NCBI RefSeq assembly: GCF_020080835.1
Contig: NC_058163.1
Location: 18,565,904-18,629,903, forward strand
From: Cotesia glomerata
Lineage: Eukaryota > Arthropoda > Insecta > Hymenoptera > Braconidae
Reading direction: 5' to 3'
DNA: 64,000 nucleotides
A program made the position numbers and the translations under genes. The notes beneath the pieces were generated by a model. The model was given only the letters and a program-made list of their open reading frames with translations. It was not told where the DNA came from and did no database searches. Of this stretch, positions 11,245 through 23,382 are shown in pieces (positions within the stretch are counted from its first letter, which is position 1; each line of letters starts with the position of its first letter).

Positions 11245-14238
11245 TCATTTAAAAAGATAATCTGTGCGGCTGACAACATCAATGAGAATTAATAGAGATT
11301 TACGGAAGTATCCTTCTGTGTGGTGCTATAAACAAAAGTTAAAATAAAAATTATAGAATCATAAAAATGATTCATTTATTAAATATAACAAAATGTTAAA
11401 ATTTTAATCGATATTTTTTTTAGAATAAAAGGATATTTATTAACAGTTAATAAATTTTGTTTGAATAAATGTGTTTTGTTTACGGTGCGATTTAAAGACC
11501 ACTTATAAGAAACTACTGCCATATTTTCTCACAATAAAGACTTGATACATTAATAGTTCTCACAGCAAAAAAAAATTTATACTTTATTGCAATCGTTATT
11601 TTGTTATTTATTTAATTATCACTATTTTTTTAAAGAAAACTATTTGTCTACTCAATCCAATAGAATTGTATTATCTTTTGGCATTCTATTATCTTTTGAA
11701 GTTTATAGGTTTATAAAATGTATTAAAGTAGAATTTTAAAACTCACTTAATGTGAGTTAATAAAAGATTTGTTAACTGTTAATATATTACATTAAATAAA
11801 TGATTTATTTCAACTGTTAGTAAATATTTATTGAATCATCTAATGTTGAAAAATCGTTTATTGACTGTTAATAAAGCTTATTAAATAATAATAAATCTTT
11901 CTATTAGTGTGATTAATTATTCAGAGTAACCAAAATAATTATAAAAAATTAAGTGTTATTAAATAAAAATAATGTAAAGTTGAAGAACTTACATGCACTT
12001 GGGTTCGAAGTGAGACGTGGTAAAGCCCTTTGTAGCGTTCAATAATGTGATGAAGTGTATGTTCATTCACAGTTATCACCATCAGTCTGGTGGTACTTTG
12101 GTGATCTTTTTGTTGTAAAGATTCATGTAATCGCTTCGCATAATAGTCATATACGCCTTCAGTGCATAGTGCTATAATTAAGAATTAATATATAATTTTT
12201 AATAGAAGAAATTAACAAAAATTTTTAACTAAATTTTTAATAGAAGAATTAGTTAGAATTCAGTAAAAGGATTCGTTTTTCTTTGATTTTTTATTTCATT
12301 TTAAATCAATTTTTCATTTCTTTTTTGAATCCTGATGTCCAGCAAGAGTATATTTTTGTTGGAAGATAGAATAAAAGAACATTGTCGGCAATTCACTATT
12401 TTATTTAATAATATTGGGTTAATGTTTCTAAGAGGCATTTCTTCGCTATCTATTTTGGCTGGTAAAATTTGAAGACCAGATTGAGTTTTTAAAAATTTAG
12501 AGTATTTACGGAAGAAATAAAAAGGGGAAATATTATGTCATATAATGTAACGTGGCGCTTCATATAAAAAACTTGAAAAATTACAATTTCAGATTGTAAT
12601 TTTTACAGATTTTGAAAGAATTACACAGAAAAAAAAAAGTTCTTGAATCAAGTATATAATTTTGAAGAACTTCATCTTCTTGATTTGAGTAAAAAAATTC
12701 TTAAACTAAGAAATTTTTACTTGGTTCAAGTAAATTTTACTTGATTCAAGAATTTTTCGTCTTGATTCAAGACAATTACCCTCTTCAAAATTATTTTCTT
12801 GGTTCAAGAATTTTCCTCTCAAATTAAGTTAATTTTTTTTTCAGTGTACATTGTAAAATGTAAAAAAATTTTTCGATCGTAAAGCACTCTTTGATGCTAC
12901 GAATCATGAGTCCTGCAATATTACATTTAAAGCTGTGAAAATTAACATTCAAAGTTGGAATTTTAAAAATGTTATTTTGAACTGCAATTTTTCTAGTTTT
13001 AAATTTGAAGTGACACTTATTACCATTTATAATGTAATTTTTACCTTTTTCTTTTTTCCGTGTTGAATCAAAATCAGGTTTTGAAAAATTTATAACTTGA
13101 CAGATTTATAAATACCAAAAAAAATTTTTTTTCTGTTTCTCTTTGAGTAGAAAATTCATAGTACATTCATGCAGGCAAAAAAAAATCAAAATTTGCTCAT
13201 AGAACAGGCATAAGAACGGAACAATAATTTTTTTTATCATTTTAAATTTAATTTTTAAGGTCTGAATATTTATTTTTAAAAGTATTAACTATCCAATTTA
13301 CAAATTTTCTGTTACGTTCAAACAATTTATCTTCCTAAAAATGTGAAATCTTATCTTTTTATAGAATATTTCTGTACTTACATAAAGGATCACGAGGATA
13401 AATTGACGGAGATTGTTTTCCACTGCCAAAACCAAACGACAAAAACGCATCTGTCCTCAGTACTCCTACAGTAAAATCGATTAGTGTAGATTGAAAGTCT
13501 CCTGGAGGTATATTTAGAAGATCTTCGGGTAATTCATTTCCATAATCTGGATAATTAAAAATCGTTAATTTTTAATATAAAATATAAATCCTGCAAAATT
13601 TAAAGTAACTTACACAAAGGATATGAATTTTTTATTTTATCGATCTCCATGTAGTTCCGACGACAGAAAATATCTAAAAAAATATTCTTATTCGTTTCTG
13701 AATATTGATGAATAGCATAGTGAATTTCCTCAATTAAAAACTCCAATTCTGGCGTTGAAAGCGCTGCCATTAGATTTCCAAAGCTTCTGAATAATTTTGA
13801 TCTAACATCAAGCTTTAATTGTGTTCGAAATTGGCTGTAATATGCATCAGCAATAGATGTACGGTGGAATAAATTTTTAAATATCAATATGTCTATGATT
13901 TCGTAGTGATCTTCATCTTGAAGTGCATCATGAAGAGACATAGCAGCATTTATCCAAGTATTGTTATTTTTCGAGAGGTTTTTTGGAATTTCGTCTAATT
14001 CGCTTTTTCGGTATAATACATATGCATGTTCGTCAACATCATACGATAAAACGGGCGTAATATCAGTTATAAATATTAATAAAATACTGATTAAAATCTG
14101 AAATTGTAATAAGTAATTATAATAATTAATATCAATAAAATTTAAATTTGAGTTCTGAAATGAAAACAAAAAATATTGAATGAATGATTTGGGTACAATA
14201 GAAACTATAAGTCTTACCATAGGTACTAGTTGATCCAT
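11245..14238 (-). CDS. Secreted annexin-like protein, divergent, five exons
   Basis: Minus-strand exons, all phase-consistent at GT/AG sites: 14238-14218 (MDQLVPM), 14097-13614, 13546-13382, 12171-11993 and 11325-11245 (ends FK-stop). The product is about 309 residues. Residues 1 to ~25 are hydrophobic (MILISILLIFITDITPVLS after splicing) and look like a signal peptide, which annexins normally lack. Three annexin-type repeats follow. Landmarks are HYEIIDILIFKN...IADAYYSQF; NKNIFLDIFCRRNYMEIDKI...PGDFQSTLIDF; and TTRLMVITVNEHTLHHIIERY...EGYFRKSLLILID. These match the helix pattern ending in the GD(F/Y)+..L element of annexins. The type-2 calcium loop (GxGT...) is missing in all three, so calcium-dependent membrane binding is doubtful. 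Family members bind phospholipid; the role here is unknown. A non-coding first exon may end at a GTAAGT near 14353. Confidence 0.72.
12622..12848. mobile_element. MITE rich in CTTGAATCAAG motifs
   Basis: Lies in the third intron of the annexin-like gene. It starts TACACAGAAAAAAAA and ends TTTTTTTTTCAGTGTA, giving short inverted termini. The interior is packed with CTTGATTCAAG-type palindromes in both orientations. Related sequence occurs at 17222-17365 and 47915-48090. Confidence 0.6.
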
Positions 14239-16250
14239 GTTTACTGAATGAAATTTCCAGTCAATGTAACTTGGATTCACAAAACTTGAATAGTAGGACG
14301 TCAGAGTCGTGAATGAACGTTAGAGTAAAATTCAAGGTTACAAACTTACCTTGCCCCACTCCAAGTGTATTTTTAAAGAACTCAGGAGGGGCAACTAACC
14401 GTCGAACAAGGAAACTTTTTAAGTCTTCGACCCTTAGTGTGAAGTTAATAGTCAGTGTAATTTAAATAATTCTGACAGTAAAAAGTTGAATTTACTTTAT
14501 TCGCAATATTTATTTTTTTGAAAATACGAAAGTTTTGTATCGTTTCGTTTTAAAAATTACTTTATTTAATCAAATATTGATGTTTAGTTGCGTACATCAT
14601 ATAATATTTTTTGTTTTTATCTTAGAGTAATATCAACAAACGTTTATTTTATCATTTTTATCTTAAGGTTTACAGTATGTCATGTTTTATAAATGAAAAG
14701 AAAATTAAAAAAAAATCACTGAGCAAAATTTGATTTTGTATCAGTGTTTCAAAATTTTCTTATACCATTATCTTATGTACAAATTACTTGAGTTGTTTGC
14801 GAGTAAACTAGTTATTTGTAAAAATTTTCATTGAAAACTGACATTTGATTCTTTGAAGACTGAAAAATAACTTATTATACCTACGTTTCTTAAGTAAGTA
14901 CTTTATATTTATATATTTTAATTATAATTTATAGTATCAATAATACTCAATTAATTATAATTTGAGAATAATCAAAATGTATGATATATCTATTACTATA
15001 GTAATGGATTTGTAATTTATTGAGTATATTTAATAGCTTGATTTTTTTAATCTTATCGAAAACTCTTTGCTAGCTTACAGATTGTTCTGCAAAATTATAG
15101 CATTTTAAATAATATATTTAAAAAAACGGCACATCTGTACACTAATGATAGAAATTATTTGATTAAAGAGAAAAAAATTCTTGAACCATGAAGATCATTT
15201 TGAAGAATTATTTTGCTTATTGGTTAAAATCTAAAAATGATTTAAAAAATTCCACATTTTTTTTTCAAGGGATTATTCTGGTTCCGACGCTCTAAAAAAA
15301 GCAAATATTCTTTATTTTTTAACACAGAAACTATTATAGATATTGATATAAACTTTATACAGCTCAACACATACACTCTTAAATAACACAAAAAATACAT
15401 AACTTTATTCTATTTTATTTTTTTTTGTATGAATAAACAGCGGGTGAACGTAGTTACTCCAAAAGCTGATATGTAGCTGACGTACATGATAACTTGATAA
15501 CGGCTCATCTAAAACACAAAAACCAAAATTATATACCTTCAATATATAAGTAGTTATGGCAGTTAGGAACTACGAAGATTAATATTTATTGATAAAAAAC
15601 AAAATGACTGAGATTAAAACAAAAAAACTTAAAAATGAGCCTTTTTTCCCAATTTTTAGTCCTAAAAAAATAGTTAAAATCAGAATTTTGATTTGGTTGT
15701 AGTTCGTGCCATAACTACTATTATGTAGAATATATGGTTTAAATTTCATTAAAATCGAGTCAGTGGTTTCGGAGATATCATGTACGATAATCAGAAAAGC
15801 ATAGTTCTGAGATGAACGGGTTTAAAGTGTTTTTAATAAAAAAAAAAAATCTTACAAAGTCAACCAGCACCATACGAAATCCCTTCAGCCTGTTTGAAAA
15901 TTTGATTTTCTTTTACTCGATCATTCACATAAACTTCGTAAAATAATATAGTTACAATGGTCCGATAACTTAGAAATTTTAACACAATACTTATAAACAT
16001 ATATACTTTCGTAGAATGTAAAAAAAAAATAATAATTTTTTCAAAAATTACAAACCAGAATGATTCCTTAAATCTAGTTAATTTTTCTATTGATATACAC
16101 TGCAAAAAATCGAAAATGAATAGGGAGTGAATTAATGCTGAGTACAATTCGTAGACCTTTCATTTGAATACGCACATGAATTTTTTATAAATTTTATATA
16201 TTTATATATTATTATATACTTCACAAATTTGTATATATATTAGGGTGTAT
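14239..16250. other. Upstream region of annexin-like gene; AT-rich, no gene
   Basis: The first ~200 bp may hold the promoter and a 5' UTR exon of the annexin-like gene. The 95-codon minus-strand frame at 15860-16147 has no recognisable domain and AT-driven composition, so I do not call it. Confidence 0.35.
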
Positions 16251-16254
16251 ATAT

Positions 16255-16650
16255 ATTAGGGTGTGCCAAAAAAATCAAGTAATTTTTTTTTTCAAAAAGT
16301 TCTTGAAATTTCGTTCGAAGATACCACAATAAAAATTCAGTTAAAATTTGAGCTCTTAATATCAATATTTAGAGATCGCGAACTGAATTTTTCGATTTTT
16401 CGTTTAATTAATACGGAAAAAAAATTTCCAGAAAGTTTGGATTTTTATTATTCTTGATTGAACCAACTTCATCGAACGAACAATCAATATTTTTATAGGA
16501 AATTGAACGCTGAATAAAAAAGGTCTCTTATCATTTTTTGATAAATTCAATCCTTCGAAAGTTATTCGAGGTTAAAGTTAAGCTTATTGCAAATTTGTGG
16601 ATTATTTCACTTTTACGGTAAATTTATTACACCGGCATACGAAAAAAAAA
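16255..16650. repeat. Decayed relative of the 28180-34464 transposon terminus
   Basis: Begins TAGGGTGTGCCAAAAAAATC. After ~300 bp it shares an extended pattern (AAATTCA-TCCTT-GAAAGTTATTCGA-GTTAAAGTTAA) with the inverted termini of the large transposon at 28180. It looks like an old solo end or MITE of the same family. Confidence 0.5.
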
Positions 16651-16818
16651 AGTTGTTTGTACTTTCGACCGGACCCACCTACCGACATGTTTTTCGACCC
16701 GCTGAATCCAAATTTGGAGTCTGTTTGGCCCAGTCACCGTCTAGATTTGAGTAAAATCTGAATCTAAATGTTAATTATCCCGTCTTACTACGAATAGGAA
16801 TTACTTCTTGTATTAGTA

Positions 16819-17036
16819 GGGTACGGGCGGGCAAGACGGAGAGGGAGGGTAAAACGAATAATCGTTCCAAACTCGCTCGTCGGTCGATAGAAAAATTTAG
16901 ACTGCAATAAAAAACAATAGGTCTAATTACATAATAGATTGATAGATTGCAGTCTAAAATTTTTCTATCGACCGACCAGCGATTTTGGAACGATTATTCG
17001 TTTTACCCGCCCTCTCCGTCTTTCCCGCCCGTACCC
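16819..17036. mobile_element. Palindromic MITE, 218 bp, TA target duplication
   Basis: The left end GGGTACGGGCGGGCAAGACG and the complement of the right end, GGGTACGGGCGGGAAAGACG, are nearly identical. Inverted pairing continues for about 90 bp each side around a ~40-bp centre. TA flanks both ends. This fits a Tc1/mariner-type non-autonomous element. It is much more GC-rich at its ends than the surroundings. Confidence 0.8.
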
Positions 17037-17221
17037 TATACTCTCCAGTAGGAGGTGCCCTGGTTGCAGACACAAGCGATCATAAGGAATTTTTAATGGA
17101 CTCAAGATTCGAACTCTATTTCAGGATGTAAATTTTATAGGAAAAATGAACGAAACGAAGAGTAGCTTGGCTTAGTTTCAAAAATGTGTCTCAAAACTTT
17201 TTAGGAAATAAAAAATGCGAA

Positions 17222-17365
17222 AAAATTGACTTGACTCAAGAGCCAAACTCTTGAACCAAGAATACTATTTTGAAGAAAATGACATTCTTGAGTCAAGAGA
17301 ATAAATTCTTGAGCTAAGAAATTATTCTTGGTCTAAGAAAGCCATATCAAAGCAAATTTTTTTTT
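17222..17365. repeat. CTTGAATCAAG-family MITE remnant
   Basis: Dense run of CTTGACTCAAG, CTTGAACCAAG and TTCTTGAGTCAAG motifs in both orientations, as in the MITE at 12622-12848, but with decayed ends. Confidence 0.5.
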
Positions 17366-17444
17366 TAAGGGAGTTGGGAAAGAACGGATAGGGGAAAGGG
17401 GGGACCTACTCAGTGGGAATTTTTCCGTAATTGAAAAAAATAAT

Positions 17445-17520
17445 CAGACAGCCCAGACTGGGAATCGAACCCAGATCTCTCGGTTACGCGCCAAGCACCC
17501 AGCGGCAAGACCCATCTTGG
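17445..17520 (-). repeat. tRNA-derived SINE or tRNA-like 3' half
   Basis: The minus strand has a T-arm-like hairpin with a B box (TGGGTTCGATTCCCA) preceded by an anticodon-arm-like segment. A compact full tRNA cannot be folded by eye and no good A box is seen, so a SINE head or tRNA pseudogene is preferred over a working tRNA gene. Confidence 0.5.
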
Positions 17521-17879
17521 ACGGATATTATTATTGATTTATCGGAATCTAAACAAGCAACAATATTCTAAATGGAGCAACTAATTAGCAACAAAAAAGC
17601 AACAAATTTAGCAGCACAAATAAATTTTGTTGCTTGAATAATAAGTCAATGCATGATGGACGAGTCTATGTTAGCTTGATAGACCTATACAAATCCGCCT
17701 TCAAATCATAGTGCTGTCAGAACCGTAGAATCCCTCAAATTTACTATTTTCAACTTATACGGATTAAATTAAGCAATTTAGTAGGGAAATCGTTATCTTT
17801 TCGTACTTTACTCATCGGTCGATTGAAGAATTTTTCGGTGAAATCATCGATTCATTCAAAAGTTATTACTTATTACAGT

Positions 17880-18234
17880 TTGAAAATTCAAAAAACAGTG
17901 TTTTATGAAGCTGTCAACAGACTTTTGAGCTCGAAGAGCTCAAAAACAAAATCAGTGGACTTTTAAGCGCTTAAGTATATGGGCTTAGCGGGAAGTTGCA
18001 GGGATGGCCTTTAGGGTCAACCGTCTTCCTAATTTTTTTTTTTAATTTTTTCGGAATGTCTCTATGGATCAACTTTAAAATCTAATCCGATGTAAGTTTT
18101 GATAAACCTTGTCGAATGAAGTCTCGTAGAATTCAATCGGTTCATTTGTTTTTGAGAAACCGTGCGACAAAAATTTATTTACGCACACACATCCACACGC
18201 ACACATATCCACATGCACACACACACACACACAC
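17880..18234. repeat. Dispersed repeat X, left half, ending in a (CA)n tract
   Basis: Carries the TTTTGAGCTC-GAA-GAGCTCAAAA hairpin (about 17923), the AGCGGGAAGTTGCAGGGATG boundary motif and a CA-rich tract (18181-18233). The right half of the same repeat resumes at 23335 after the retrotransposon, so this copy was split by that insertion. Confidence 0.65.
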
Positions 18235-18762
18235 TCGGGGCAGAAGAGATACTGCTACCGGGCGCGTCTCCCCGGGCGGATGGGAGAACGCTCGCTGTCC
18301 TTGGATGACACTTAATCTCTTAGTTGATGAGGTACAGCGGGTAGGAGCCAAACAAAATACGCTCCCGTGGACAAAACTCCCCTTTAATGGGTTGGTCGCA
18401 CTAACTGACCTAACAAGACGATCGTTCTCTGCTGTGACCCACTGGGAGTGACCGGAACCTGTATCGTAGTTTCCGATGATGCAGGCCACGGCTGATGTGA
18501 GCTTGCTCTACCGAGGTGTAAGTTGCAGCAGTGGATCAGGAGCCAGCCACTTCGGGCCTTGATCAGGAAGTACGCAGTGAGTGTTAGAGATCGGAATCTT
18601 CACCGCTCCGAGCGAGTCTAGTCCGTCCGTGTATTCCGGGACTGGCTAAGTGTCGGCTAGGCCTCAGGGAACTGGGGTAGGAGTACTATCTCCGAGGGTA
18701 CACCCGTTCCTAGTTATGGCAACCCGCTCCACTCCGTACGATGCGCTGGTAAATTAAAAAGT

Positions 18763-20118
18763 ATGAGTAATTCAAAGGAAACAAACAAAAGTGGAAACGG
18801 GCTACATGCCCAACAAGCAGCGATTGACGCAAGCGCTGAAATGAAGCGTTCGCAAGCGCTCAAACTCCTTGAATAGCTGATCAGTGAGTTGAATGATTTC
18901 GTTCAACCAAAGGTCAACATTCACAAAGAGATTAAATCCAAGATGACTGGTGTAACTAACGCCCTTCAAAGGTTTGAGAAGCTGGACGAGGAGTGGCGCT
19001 CATCATTGCAGCGCATATCCCATGCTACACCGGAGAAAGACTGTCAGGCTATCGACGTGACTGACGAAGCAATGGACACCGGAGCTGAAGGTGACGGTGA
19101 ATCAGTCGCGGAAGACAAAAGTGAAGCCAGCAACAATTCAGGTAAGAGAAAAAATCGACCTTCTCCTGACCCAACAATCAGCCAAGCCATGAAGAAAAAG
19201 GATTTGAAGAAAAGCCCTCCACAAGGAGTGGCAGGGCGAAGCGACGAACAGGAAAAAGCGTCAGTCTGGCAAAAAGTTCAGTCCAAGCAAGAGCTAAAGC
19301 GACAGAAGAAAGAGATGCTCTCAAAACAGACGTCAAAGGAGCCCCGACCTGAACCCAAGCGAAAGAAACCGCGGAAATGGATCAGATCGGATGCCCTCAT
19401 CATTCGGCTGACAGAGAAAGCAAAGTACGCCGAGATCCTGCGTCGAATAAAACAGGACGTCCCTGACGACCAGGTCCGCAGTACGGTAGAGAAGATCCAT
19501 AAGACCAATGCTGGAGATATGCTGATAACTCTTTCAAGGAAGAGCACCGACAAAGGCCAAACATTGAGAAAGACCATCGCAGACATTCTGAAAGAAGACG
19601 CAAAAGTAACCTGCAAAGGATCACAGGAGGTAATTGAGATCCGAGACGTCGATGATGACACAACTAAGGATCACATCCAGGGTGCCCTACAGGAGGAAGC
19701 TGGAGATGGCTGTGAGATACCACTAGAGGCAATCAAGATCCGTAAGGCCTATAGAGGTACTCAAATTGCCACAGTAATTCTACCAGCAGCAACAGCACAG
19801 AAACTACTGGATGGAAGTAGCAAAATCCGGATTGGTTGGGTTAATTGCCGAATAAGGACAACGAAGAGACCTATTCAATGCTTTAAATGCTGGAATTTCG
19901 GACATCATGGATCCCAGTGCAAAAGCAAGGTAGACCGGTCGAAGCTTTGCATCAGGTGCGGACAAGAAGGGCACAAGATTGCTGATTGTAAAAATCCCGC
20001 CAAATGTGCATTATGTGCTGAGATTGAAAGTGCAGAGAATGTTGCCCACCATGCCGGTACCCATAAGTGCCCGTTATTTCAGGATGCACTCCAGAAGTTG
20101 ACGAACAAACAAGCATGA
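18763..20118 (+). pseudogene. R1-clade ORF1 (Gag-like, three zinc knuckles) with an early amber codon
   Basis: The frame starts at the ATG at 18763 and is interrupted by TAG at 18874-18876 (codon 38); the next in-frame ATG is at 18889. Translation upstream and downstream of the TAG is in one frame and reads as continuous helix-forming sequence, so the TAG is likely a mutation. The middle is basic and charged. The C-terminus has three CCHC-type knuckles (CFKCWNFGHHGSQC; CIRCGQEGHKIADC; CALC...HKC), typical of R1-clade ORF1 proteins that bind element RNA. The stop TGA overlaps the ORF2 start as ATGA at 20115-20118. Confidence 0.8.
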
Positions 20119-23089
20119 GGATACTGCAGCTCAATCTCAACCATTGTGAGGCAGTGCATGACCTGCTCATGTTATCCGTGCGAGAACTAGAGCTTGACTT
20201 GGTACTGATAGCAGAGCCATATAAACACCTGAGTACCCAACCCTGGGAATCTGACAGCATATCCAAAACTGTCATCTGGTCATGTGGCAAGCTCCCTTTC
20301 CAAAATGCAGTCGACAACAGCAATGCCGGCTTTGTAGCAGTATCAGTAGAGGGCATCCGCTTCTATAGCTGTTACGCACCACCTAGCCTCTCTACTGTCG
20401 AATTCACCGCATTTCTGGATCGACTTACCGAGGACGCGAAGCATTACCACCCAGTGGAAATAGCTGGGGACTTCAACGCCTGGGCAGTAGACTGGGGTAG
20501 CAAGAATACAAACGCGCGAGGAAAGGAATTACTAGAAGCCTTTTCTACATTAGATGTAGTACTGCTCAACAATGGTGACACACCAACCTACACCAAAGGA
20601 GACACAAGTTCTATTGTAGATCTCATTTTCGTCAGTGGCAGCCTCACCAGAGGTAATATCAACTGGAAGGTGATGGATACCTACACAGCCAGCGACCACA
20701 ACGCGATTCTCTGGAAAATATTAAACGCCCAGAGCCCGAGAAGATCTAAAAAGCAACTTAACACCATTGGTTGGAAGGTAAAAACTCTTGACCCAAGGGC
20801 ATTGTTAGTAGCTCTCAATAGTGACCAGATTATCGCGGGCTGCGCAGAAGAGAAGACCAAGGACCTGATGAAAAGAGTGACCCAGGCGTGTGACGCCAGT
20901 ATGTCTCGTAGACGTGGCATAAACACAAGACCTTCCGTTCACTGGTGGAACGACCACATCAGCGCCCTTCGTAAAGAGTGTCATCAGAAGAGAAGAATAT
21001 CTCAGCGTGGCTACCGACGACCTAACTCTGTGGAGCTGGTCGCAGAGTACAAAAAAGCCCGTCGATCCCTGAACAAAGCCATCAAAGATAGCAAAAGAAA
21101 ATGCTGGAAGGAGCTCATCAACGAGGTGGACAGAGATCTGTGGGGTAGGCCGTATAAGGTGGTCATGACCCATCTTAAAAACCAGCTAATGCCATCACCC
21201 ACGTGTCCTCAACTCCTACAGAAGATCGTAAACGCGTTGTTCCCCGAACAAAGCAAGTTTAACTACCTATTAGCGCAGAATGAAATGGATGACATTCCAT
21301 CTGTCACGGAGGGAGAACTGATGGAGGCTTGTAATCGTGTAGGGGACAATAAAGCGCCGGGATTGGACGGGGTCCCCAATATTGCTTTAAAAACAACTAT
21401 AAAAGCAGTGCCATCATTGTTCCTGGACGTCTACGACACATGCCTCAAGGAAGGGATTTTCCCTCGGAAGTGGAAGCAGCAACGACTAGTACTACTTCCA
21501 AAAGGGAAAAAGCCACCAGAAGAACCGTCATCTTATCGACCACTTTGTATGTTAGACACGGCAGGTAAGATACTTGAGCGTATAATCCACCAAAGAATAG
21601 AAGCAGTCGTCGATCCACTCCTGGCAGATAACCAGTATGGTTTTCGGAAAGGACGATCAACCCTGGACGCAATCAACTTGTTGCAACGGCCAAGGAGGCA
21701 ATCGAAGGGATCAGATGGAAGGGAGGAGCGAAGAAGTACTGCCTGGTGGCCACTCTGGACATCAAAAATGCCTTCAACTCCGCCAACTGGGACTGCATTA
21801 TGCAAGCTTTGGAAGAGGAAAACGTACCAGGATACCTACGTAGGATAGTGGCTAGCTACTTCACGGACAGAATCCTGAGATACGACACGAAAAATGGTCC
21901 AAAAGAGTACGGTATTACCGGAGGTGTACCCCAGGGTTCTGTTCCGGGTCCACTTCTGTGGAATGTCATGTATGATGGCCTGCTGAGACTGACTCTTCCA
22001 AGAAGTGTCAAGCTTGTTGCATATGCAGACGATGTAGCTGTCGTAATCGTTGTGAAACACCTAGATGAGATAAACCACATGTTCGGTATCACCTTTGAGA
22101 AAGTTAACCGGTGGATGGATTCAATGAATCTACAACTGGCTAAACAGAAGACTGAGGCTGTGCTTATTACCAGCAGAAAAGTGATAGAGACCATAAAACT
22201 GAAAGTCGGAGAACAAGAAATCACATCACAACCATATATCCGATATCTGGGAGTGATGCTTGATGCCCGACTCAACTTTAAGCAGCAAGTCGAACACGTG
22301 AGTGCAAAAGCATCAGCAGTGGTAGCTAGCTTAGCACGACTGATGCCAAACGTCGGAGGCCCAAAGCAGAGCAGAAGACTACTACTATCATCTGTAGTCA
22401 CATCAGTGCTCACTTACGGAATATCTATCTGGGCGGACGCACTAGAAAAGCAAGAATCATGGAGAAAGGCTGGACCAGTCTACCGTCTGAGTGCCTTAAG
22501 AGTAGCAAGTGCCTTCCGCACAATATCTATGGAAGCAGTGTGTGTCATTTCCGGAACTTTGCCTCTCAGAGTCTTAGCTGAGGAAAGACGGATCCTTTAC
22601 CAACGAAAGAAGTCGACCACACTAAGCGCTGAGGAGCTTGGAACAGAAGAGCGGCAGAGGAGCATAAGTAGATGGCAACTACAGTGGGATGCCACAGTGA
22701 AGGGTAGGTGGACGCATCGTCTCATACCAAGGATCAACGTTTGGCTAAACCGGAGTCACGGTGAGGTCAACTATTATCTTACACAGATGTTATCAGGACA
22801 CGGCTGTTTCCGGGCATATCTCCACCGCTTCAAGCATGATGATTCCCCGGAGTGCCCGTCCTGCTCAGGAGTCAATGAAGATGCAGAGCACGTTTTCTTT
22901 GAGTGCCCACGTTTTTACCCACAGCGAGATGAGCTGGAGAATATCCTGAAGAGGAAAATCCAACCAGAGACAATAGTAGCAGCAATGCTGTCATCAGAAG
23001 CTGCCTGGAACGCCACAAGCACTTTTGCTACAAAAGTGCTTACCGAGTTGCGATCCATTGAGAGGAAAAGAGCGAAAGACAGAATCTAG
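20115..23089 (+). pseudogene. R1-clade ORF2 (AP endonuclease and reverse transcriptase), one frameshift
   Basis: Starts at ATG 20115, overlapping the ORF1 stop. The N-terminal ~230 residues form an AP-type endonuclease (RILQLNLNHC; AEPY; GDFNAW; SDHNAILW). The reverse transcriptase follows (SSYRPLCMLDTAGKILERII; NQYGFRKGRSTLDAI; TLDIKNAFNSANW; GVPQGSV; YADDVAVV). The C-terminus has a CPSC...HVFFEC knuckle. The reading frame shifts by one base near 21676-21690, between the GFRKGRST and LDIKNAF motifs. All catalytic motifs are otherwise intact. The protein would nick the microsatellite target and prime reverse transcription there. Confidence 0.85.
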
Positions 23090-23332
23090 AAGGAAGAAAT
23101 AACATCTTAGCCAGCAGAAGGAAGAGCGGCAGCTAATTCCTCCCCCCGCGAAGAAATGCCTTACGGCGGTACCATGGGGGATCAGAGGATAGAAGAGAAA
23201 GGGGTTTTAGGGTTTAGTGGGTAGGGGCGTCAGCGTCGAGTTTTAGTATGACGCTGCGTCGAGTCACCACATATCCAGGCCAAACAGCTACGCCTGGAAT
23301 CCGTAAAAAGGATTCCCCCCCCCCTAAAGAGA

Positions 23333-23334
<2 letters not shown>

Positions 23335-23382
<48 letters not shown>

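Larger units (their letters stand above)
18235..23335 (+). mobile_element. Waldo-like R1-clade non-LTR retrotransposon inserted in (CA)n
   Basis: About 5.1 kb, near full length: a ~530-bp 5' UTR, a zinc-knuckle ORF1, an endonuclease/reverse-transcriptase ORF2 and a ~245-bp 3' UTR. Both ends abut CA repeats, and the halves of one repeat-X copy lie outside them. R1-clade Waldo elements are known for insertion into ACAY-type microsatellites. The copy carries one nonsense codon in ORF1 and one frameshift in ORF2, otherwise little decay, so it is relatively young but probably inactive. Confidence 0.8.

Noticed and set aside
15860..16147. 95-codon minus-strand frame
   Set aside because: AT-rich, no recognisable domain, and no flanking splice or promoter support.
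17445..17520. Possible functional tRNA gene (also 39530-39608, 40836-40890, 44648-44692 and 62605-62690)
   Set aside because: B boxes are clear but full cloverleafs do not form by eye and non-tRNA tails follow, so SINE or relic is preferred.
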